Shown here: positions 59,826 to 64,000 of the stretch, one piece after another
How positions within the stretch are numbered: the stretch's first letter is position 1
Layout of the letters: every line of letters begins with the position of its first letter
Source of the DNA: Glutamicibacter ardleyensis
Lineage (GTDB): Bacteria > Actinomycetota > Actinomycetes > Actinomycetales > Micrococcaceae
Direction of reading: 5' to 3'
NCBI RefSeq assembly: GCF_014644555.1
Contig: NZ_BMKX01000001.1
Span: forward strand, 940,629 to 1,004,628
Length of the DNA stretch: 64,000 bases
Notes under the pieces: generated by a model
The model's database searches: none
What the model was told of the DNA's origin: nothing
The model's input: the letters and a program-made list of their open reading frames with translations, nothing else
Made by a program: the position numbers and the translations under genes

Positions 59826-61150
59826 ATCAGTGGCAGCGAGTACACCCGGCAAGTCCCTTCGTGCACGGCTGGCTGGCCATCGTCGGGCTGTTGTGGGTGT
59901 ACTGGCAAAATACCGATGAACTGTCCTGGGCGGACCGGTTCTCTGGTAGCCGGCTGACCTGGACCGTGGCCATCGGCTCGGCAGCGCTGCTATTGGTGCT
60001 CATTTTTTATGCGCTGTCGTGGTATTTCACCCGCTATAAGATCAGCGAAACTCATGTCTACGTGAATTCCGGAATGATCTTCCGCAGTCAAAAACAGGCA
60101 CGCATCGACAAGGTGCAGGGTATCGATATCGCCCAACCTTTGGTGGCGCGCCTGCTGGGATTAGCCGAGCTGCGCTTTGATGTGGCCGACGGTTCAGCCT
60201 CGGTGATGCGCCTGTCGTTTTTACGCAAGGCCCACGCGCACCAGTTGCGTACCGAAATCCTGGCCTTGGCCCAGGGAGAAGTAGCCGCGCCTAGCGAAGA
60301 TGTGGAACAGCCTCCGGCCGCGGAACCAGTTCCGCTGATGGCCAAGGTGCCGGCCGGGCGCCTGCTTGCTTCCTTGCTGTTGCGCGTGCCGACAATCATC
60401 GGGTTACTCGGAGCGCTAAGCGTGGGGATCGTGAGCATCACCGGCAACGGTGCATTTGTTGCCGGTTTGCTGCCGATTCTGCTCGGCTTCGGCGGTTGGT
60501 TCTACAAAGAACTGAACAACTCCTGGAATTTCAGCGCCAGCGCCACAGATACCGGATTGCGGATCAGTCATGGGCTGGCCGATACCAAACAACAGTCATT
60601 GCCCGCCGGGCGCGTGCAGTCGATCCAGGTCAGCTCGCCGGCCTTCTGGCGTCTACTTGGTTGGTACCGGGTAGAGGTCAATGCGCTGGGCGTGGGTGAT
60701 GAGGAATTTTCAAACCTCTTGGTGCTTCCGGTCGGCGACTTTAACGCCGTCACCCAGGTGATGGGGATCTTGTTGCCGGACCTCAGCGCGGAGAATCAGC
60801 GTGAGGTCCTGTTGACTGCCATCACCACCGGCACCACACACGGTTTTATCAATTCACCGGTGCGAGCTAAAACGCTCTCCCCGGGAGCTTGGAAACATCA
60901 GGCATTTCTTGCAACACAAAATTGTGTCATCACCCGCTTCGGCTGGCTTTCGCGCAGTGCAGCCTTTGTGCCGCACAACAGAATCCAAGGGATGGGTTGG
61001 CAACAGGGTCCGTGGGAGCGTCGCCACGATCTTGCCGGGGTGAGGCTTTATAGCGCCGGTGGCACGATTATTGGATACCTGCATCAGCTAGACGCGTCGG
61101 TAGCCAGCGAATTTTTTGCGGTGCAAGCGAAGCGCCAGGTTGAAAGGTAA
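59822..61150 (+). CDS. YdbT-like bacterial PH-domain membrane protein
   Basis: The protein has 442 residues. Several membrane helices alternate with two or three bPH2-type repeats: KISETHVYVNSGMIFRSQKQARIDKVQGIDIAQPLVARLLGLAELRFD near 80-125, then LRISHGLADTKQQSLPAGRVQSIQVSSPAFWRLLGWYRVEV, and VITRFGWLSRSAAFVPHNRIQGMGWQQGPWERRHDLAGVRLYSAGG. It is the long member of the YdbS/YdbT pair. The repeated motif RIxxVQGIxxxxPxxxRLLGL is evident. It likely works in the membrane with the preceding gene product. Confidence 0.88.
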   Translation: MNQWQRVHPASPFVHGWLAIVGLLWVYWQNTDELSWADRFSGSRLTWTVAIGSAALLLVLIFYALSWYFTRYKISETHVYVNSGMIFRSQKQARIDKVQGIDIAQPLVARLLGLAELRFDVADGSASVMRLSFLRKAHAHQLRTEILALAQGEVAAPSEDVEQPPAAEPVPLMAKVPAGRLLASLLLRVPTIIGLLGALSVGIVSITGNGAFVAGLLPILLGFGGWFYKELNNSWNFSASATDTGLRISHGLADTKQQSLPAGRVQSIQVSSPAFWRLLGWYRVEVNALGVGDEEFSNLLVLPVGDFNAVTQVMGILLPDLSAENQREVLLTAITTGTTHGFINSPVRAKTLSPGAWKHQAFLATQNCVITRFGWLSRSAAFVPHNRIQGMGWQQGPWERRHDLAGVRLYSAGGTIIGYLHQLDASVASEFFAVQAKRQVER

Positions 61151-61154
61151 CACC

Positions 61155-62021
61155 ATGGACGCACCACGCTTAGGTATTGGAATCATCTCCGCCGGGAAGG
61201 TGGGAGTTGTTCTTGGAGCCGCACTGGCGGCCTCTGGGCACCGAATCACCGGGGTCCACGCGGTCTCCGAAACCTCACGCGAGCGTGCTGATGCACTGCT
61301 TCCGGGCGTTCAAATCCTCGATCCGGCCGAAATCTTGCGACGCAGCGAGCTGGTGATCTTTGCGGTCCCAGATGACGTGCTGGGCGAACTCGTCCAGGGG
61401 CTAGCCGCAGGTGGCCACTTTGTCACCGGGCAGCTGGTGGCGCACACCGCGGGACGCTATGGCATTGGGATTCTGGAACCTGCAATAGCCGCCGGTGCCT
61501 TCGGCCTGGCGATCCACCCGGCGATGACCTTCACCGGGATGTCTATGGACCTGCACCGACTGACCGACTGTGTTTTTGCGGTCACCGCAGATGAAATCAT
61601 GCTCCCGGTCGCGCAGGCGCTGGTAGTGGAGATGCGTGGGGAGCCGGTGGTGATTGCCGAGCAAGATCGCGTTAGCTACCATGCGGCGCTGGCGCATGCG
61701 GCAAATCATCTAAATACTATTACCGCGCAATCGGCGGATATGCTGCGCCGCATTGGCGTGGAAGATCCCTCAGCCACCTTGCGTGCTCTGATGAGTGCGA
61801 GCCTGGACAACGCCTTACGCTCCGGGGCTTTAGCGTTGACCGGACCTGTGGCCCGAGGCGATGTGGGTACCGTGCAGGCGCATCTGACGTCGATGGCTAA
61901 AGACCAACAAGATACCCAAGACAGCTACCGTAGTTTGTCCCGGGCTACCGCCATGCGGGCCGCGGCGCTTGGCCGAATTTCTCAGGCGACTCTTCAAGAA
62001 TTGTTGCAGGTTCTAGAATAG
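61155..62021 (+). CDS. DUF2520/Rossmann-like oxidoreductase
   Basis: The protein has 288 residues from the ATG at 61155 (GAAAGG upstream). It has an N-terminal Rossmann fold (GIGIISAGKVGVVLGAALAASGHRI) and a C-terminal all-helical DUF2520 domain (SYHAALAHAANHLNTITAQSADMLRRIG). It resembles ketopantoate reductase/F420-dependent reductase relatives. It sits six bases before panC, as is common in actinobacteria, so a role in pantothenate synthesis (ketopantoate reduction) has been suggested by context but is not shown here. Confidence 0.85.
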   Translation: MDAPRLGIGIISAGKVGVVLGAALAASGHRITGVHAVSETSRERADALLPGVQILDPAEILRRSELVIFAVPDDVLGELVQGLAAGGHFVTGQLVAHTAGRYGIGILEPAIAAGAFGLAIHPAMTFTGMSMDLHRLTDCVFAVTADEIMLPVAQALVVEMRGEPVVIAEQDRVSYHAALAHAANHLNTITAQSADMLRRIGVEDPSATLRALMSASLDNALRSGALALTGPVARGDVGTVQAHLTSMAKDQQDTQDSYRSLSRATAMRAAALGRISQATLQELLQVLE

Positions 62022-62029
62022 AGTCCGTG

Positions 62030-62893
62030 ATGACCCCGATGATTGTTCATACTCGCGAAGAGCTGAAGTCTGCGATTGCGCACGCCAACCCGAAGTCCTT
62101 GGGCTTTGTTCCAACGATGGGGGCGTTGCACGAAGGCCACGAGCGTCTTTTTGACAAGGCGCGTGCCGAAAACGAGCTGGTTGTCATCTCGATTTTTGTT
62201 AACGAGCTGCAGTTTAATGATGCGCAGGATTACGCCAACTATCCGCGAGACCTGGATACCGATCTTGTCATGGCCACGCGTGCCGGGGTTGACATTGTCT
62301 TTGCGCCACCGGCCGAGGAAATCTACCATGCTGGCAAACCGCTCATTCAGTTACACAGCGGCATATTGGGTGAAATGTATGAAGGTGCCTCACGCCCCGG
62401 ACATTTTGATGGCATGCTCGCCGTCGTTGCAAAACTTTTACATCTAGCGGACCCTCGGCAGGGCGAATATCGCGCTTACTTTGGGCAGAAGGACGCACAG
62501 CAACTGGCGCTGATTCGGCGGATGGTGGCAGACCTGGATTACCCAGTGGAATTATGTTCGGTGCCAATCGTGCGTAGCGCTAGGGGGCTGGCTCTCTCTA
62601 GCCGCAACGCATTGCTTAACGCCGAACAGTTGGAAGCAGCATTAGTACTGCATCGCGCGATCGAACTAATTGCTTCACGCGCGGCACGCCATGAACCGCT
62701 CAATATCGACGATGCTTTGGGCCTATTCCAAATGGAACCGTCTGTAGAGCTCGACTACTTTGTAGTGGTGGATCCCAATACCCTCCAAGAGCTGGCATTC
62801 ATCTGCCAAGACACGCCCTTTACCGGTGAAGCCCTAATTTTGGTGGCGGCAAAGGTTGGCGGCGTGCGGTTGATCGACAACCAGCCGATCTAA
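62030..62893 (+). CDS. panC: Pantoate-beta-alanine ligase
   Basis: The protein has 287 residues. The start may be the ATG at 62030 or the GTG at 62027. It makes pantothenate from pantoate, beta-alanine and ATP. VPTMGALHEGHERLF contains the HxGH nucleotide motif (residues about 27-35), YFGQKDAQQLALIRRMV the second block and GLALSSRN the KMSKS-like element. FVNELQFND varies from the usual FVNPLQFG. The 3' end abuts the convergent nitronate monooxygenase gene. Confidence 0.94.
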   Translation: MTPMIVHTREELKSAIAHANPKSLGFVPTMGALHEGHERLFDKARAENELVVISIFVNELQFNDAQDYANYPRDLDTDLVMATRAGVDIVFAPPAEEIYHAGKPLIQLHSGILGEMYEGASRPGHFDGMLAVVAKLLHLADPRQGEYRAYFGQKDAQQLALIRRMVADLDYPVELCSVPIVRSARGLALSSRNALLNAEQLEAALVLHRAIELIASRAARHEPLNIDDALGLFQMEPSVELDYFVVVDPNTLQELAFICQDTPFTGEALILVAAKVGGVRLIDNQPI

Positions 62894-63856
62894 TTAGCCG
62901 AAGCGCCGGGCGGTCTGTGCCAAGATCTGCCGGAATTGCGCTAGTTCCTCTATGATCTGTGCAGCGCTTTGCTCGCCGTGGACGAACGCCACCGCTTCGC
63001 CGGCATACACGGGGGCCATGGAAACCTGCGCCTGCGCGCGGGCAGTCAGCATCTGCTCACGCAGGGGATCACCGGCAGCGGCTTGAAGCCCAGCGATATC
63101 CCCGGCCCAGCGTTGACTGAAGTCGTTGTCTAATGCCCGACCGCCAAATTCCTCTGCCCAAGGCAGTTGCTGGGCGATATCAAATGCTCGGGTGTAGACG
63201 GTGTCATCTAGCCCGGCTGCCAGTACCGCAGCCTTGACGTTCTGATGCCCGGTGGATTCCGTACATGCCAAAAAGCGTGTCCCTATCCAAGCTGCCTCAG
63301 CTCCTGCCGATAGGCCAGCGGCAACACCCCGCGCGGTTCCGATGCCACCAGCTGCAATGACGGGCTTACGATTCTGCGCGGTAGCTAGCTGAAGTAGTGA
63401 AAGTGTTCCTGCTTCGTTTCGGCCATGTCCGCCTCCCTCACCGCCGCGGGCGATGACAATATCGATATCATCGTGCATCGCGCGAGCTAAATCCGTGGCG
63501 TTTCCAACCTGCATGGCGGTCAGTACCCCAGCTTCATGGGCTAGCGCGGCACTTCTCGTGGGATCTCCGAAACTCAGCACGACCAACGAGGGGTCGTAGT
63601 TAAGGAACGCTTCTAATGGACTTAGATCGTTTTCTAATGACCAAGCCATGAAACCAACACCCCAGGGAGAATCAGTTGAGGCAAGATGTGCTGCCTGAGT
63701 AGAGATCCATTCTTCGGTAGGTGAAGCAGGGCAGCCGATCATCCCAACCCCGCCGGCTGCGCTCACTGAGGCGGCAAGCTTACCGCCAGCGGCTCCGGCC
63801 ATCGATGCGTTAAAGATTGGTTCACGGTATCCAAGGAGTGTTTGAAGGTCGCTCAT
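62894..63856 (-). CDS. Nitronate monooxygenase-family protein
   Basis: The protein has 320 residues in an FMN-binding TIM barrel. It resembles bacterial nitronate monooxygenase/2-nitropropane dioxygenase: PIFNASMAGAAGGKLAASVSAAGG, VVIARGGEGGGHGRNE-like glycine-rich segment (here IVIARGGEGGGHGRNE), PVIAAGGIGTARGVAAGLSAGAEAAWIGTRFLACTEST. It detoxifies alkyl nitronates in the family; the native substrate here is unknown. It converges on panC and its start lies 144 bases from the window edge. Confidence 0.88.
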   Translation of the reverse strand: MSDLQTLLGYREPIFNASMAGAAGGKLAASVSAAGGVGMIGCPASPTEEWISTQAAHLASTDSPWGVGFMAWSLENDLSPLEAFLNYDPSLVVLSFGDPTRSAALAHEAGVLTAMQVGNATDLARAMHDDIDIVIARGGEGGGHGRNEAGTLSLLQLATAQNRKPVIAAGGIGTARGVAAGLSAGAEAAWIGTRFLACTESTGHQNVKAAVLAAGLDDTVYTRAFDIAQQLPWAEEFGGRALDNDFSQRWAGDIAGLQAAAGDPLREQMLTARAQAQVSMAPVYAGEAVAFVHGEQSAAQIIEELAQFRQILAQTARRFG

Positions 63857-63909
63857 AAGCCCAGATTAGAACAGGGATCTGAATGTGACCTAGAACGTGG
63901 CCACCCGAT

Positions 63910-63938
63910 TTGTGCGAACCTGAAAACCTATGTATAGT
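63910..63938 (+). promoter_or_regulatory. Outward promoter at right edge
   Basis: TTGTGC (63910-63915), a 17-base spacer and TATAGT (63933-63938) form a good sigma70-type promoter pointing right. No start codon with a ribosome site follows before 64000, so its gene, or a long leader, lies beyond the window. Confidence 0.5.
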
Positions 63939-64000
63939 TATTCTCTGTTGCCGAAACGAAAACAACGTGGAATACACGAAGAATTCATTCGGTAGCAAAG

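Noticed and set aside
1..64000. tRNA, rRNA genes, CRISPR arrays, prophage or replication origin
   Set aside because: No cloverleaf with a GTTCGA-type T-loop, no regularly spaced direct repeats and no phage or dnaA-box cluster were recognised by eye. This was not a computed search.

Overview
The window looks like chromosome of a moderately high-GC actinobacterium, most likely Micrococcaceae (Arthrobacter/Glutamicibacter-like). The basis is gene content and order: dacB, a zincin, tilS, hpt, ftsH, folE, folP, folBK, DUF3180, two PH-domain genes, DUF2520 and panC on the right, and pheA, a lipid kinase and serS in the middle. GTG starts and 4-base start/stop overlaps are common. The genus is inferred from recall of gene order, not from a search.

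Left (1-11.5 kb): the start of a luciferase-like monooxygenase gene has a symmetric divergent promoter with two identical-type operators, and an IS element lies just beyond it. After the IS come a YdeI-type gene, a LacI regulator divergent from a nucleoside hydrolase, a dienelactone-hydrolase-like enzyme, a universal stress protein, a DNA-binding-less LysR effector domain, and a tight run of five catabolic enzyme genes ending at a strong hairpin.

Centre-left (10.4-38 kb): a degenerate phosphotransferase is divergent from a HAD/GH65 disaccharide-phosphorylase fusion across a perfect inverted repeat, with a sugar porter next door. A TPP-riboswitch operon follows (thiM-thiE-thiD/tenA and an NCS2 permease). 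Then come a GntR/membrane-protein pair, an aldehyde dehydrogenase, an amino-acid permease, phosphoglucomutase, a DUF2975/XRE pair with tandem operators, a peptide transporter, an amidase, rhodanese-pheA, a lipid kinase, serS, a HAD phosphatase and a DUF222-HNH protein.

Centre-right (37.7-50.6 kb): a SatD-like protein, an M20 amidohydrolase, a YczE-like membrane protein and pyroglutamyl peptidase lead to the most interesting locus. This is a three-gene operon of a 1314-residue Pls/PosA-type membrane NRPS (the epsilon-poly-lysine synthetase family), a dapA gene and a membrane acyltransferase. Its promoter region contains two dyads and faces a lipoprotein of L,D-transpeptidase type. rmuC, a GNAT acetyltransferase and ppa follow.

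Right (50.7-64 kb): the conserved housekeeping cluster links peptidoglycan trimming, tRNA-Ile modification, purine salvage, membrane proteolysis, folate and pantothenate synthesis. A nitronate-monooxygenase-like gene and an outward promoter close the window. No tRNA, rRNA, CRISPR array or prophage was recognised.
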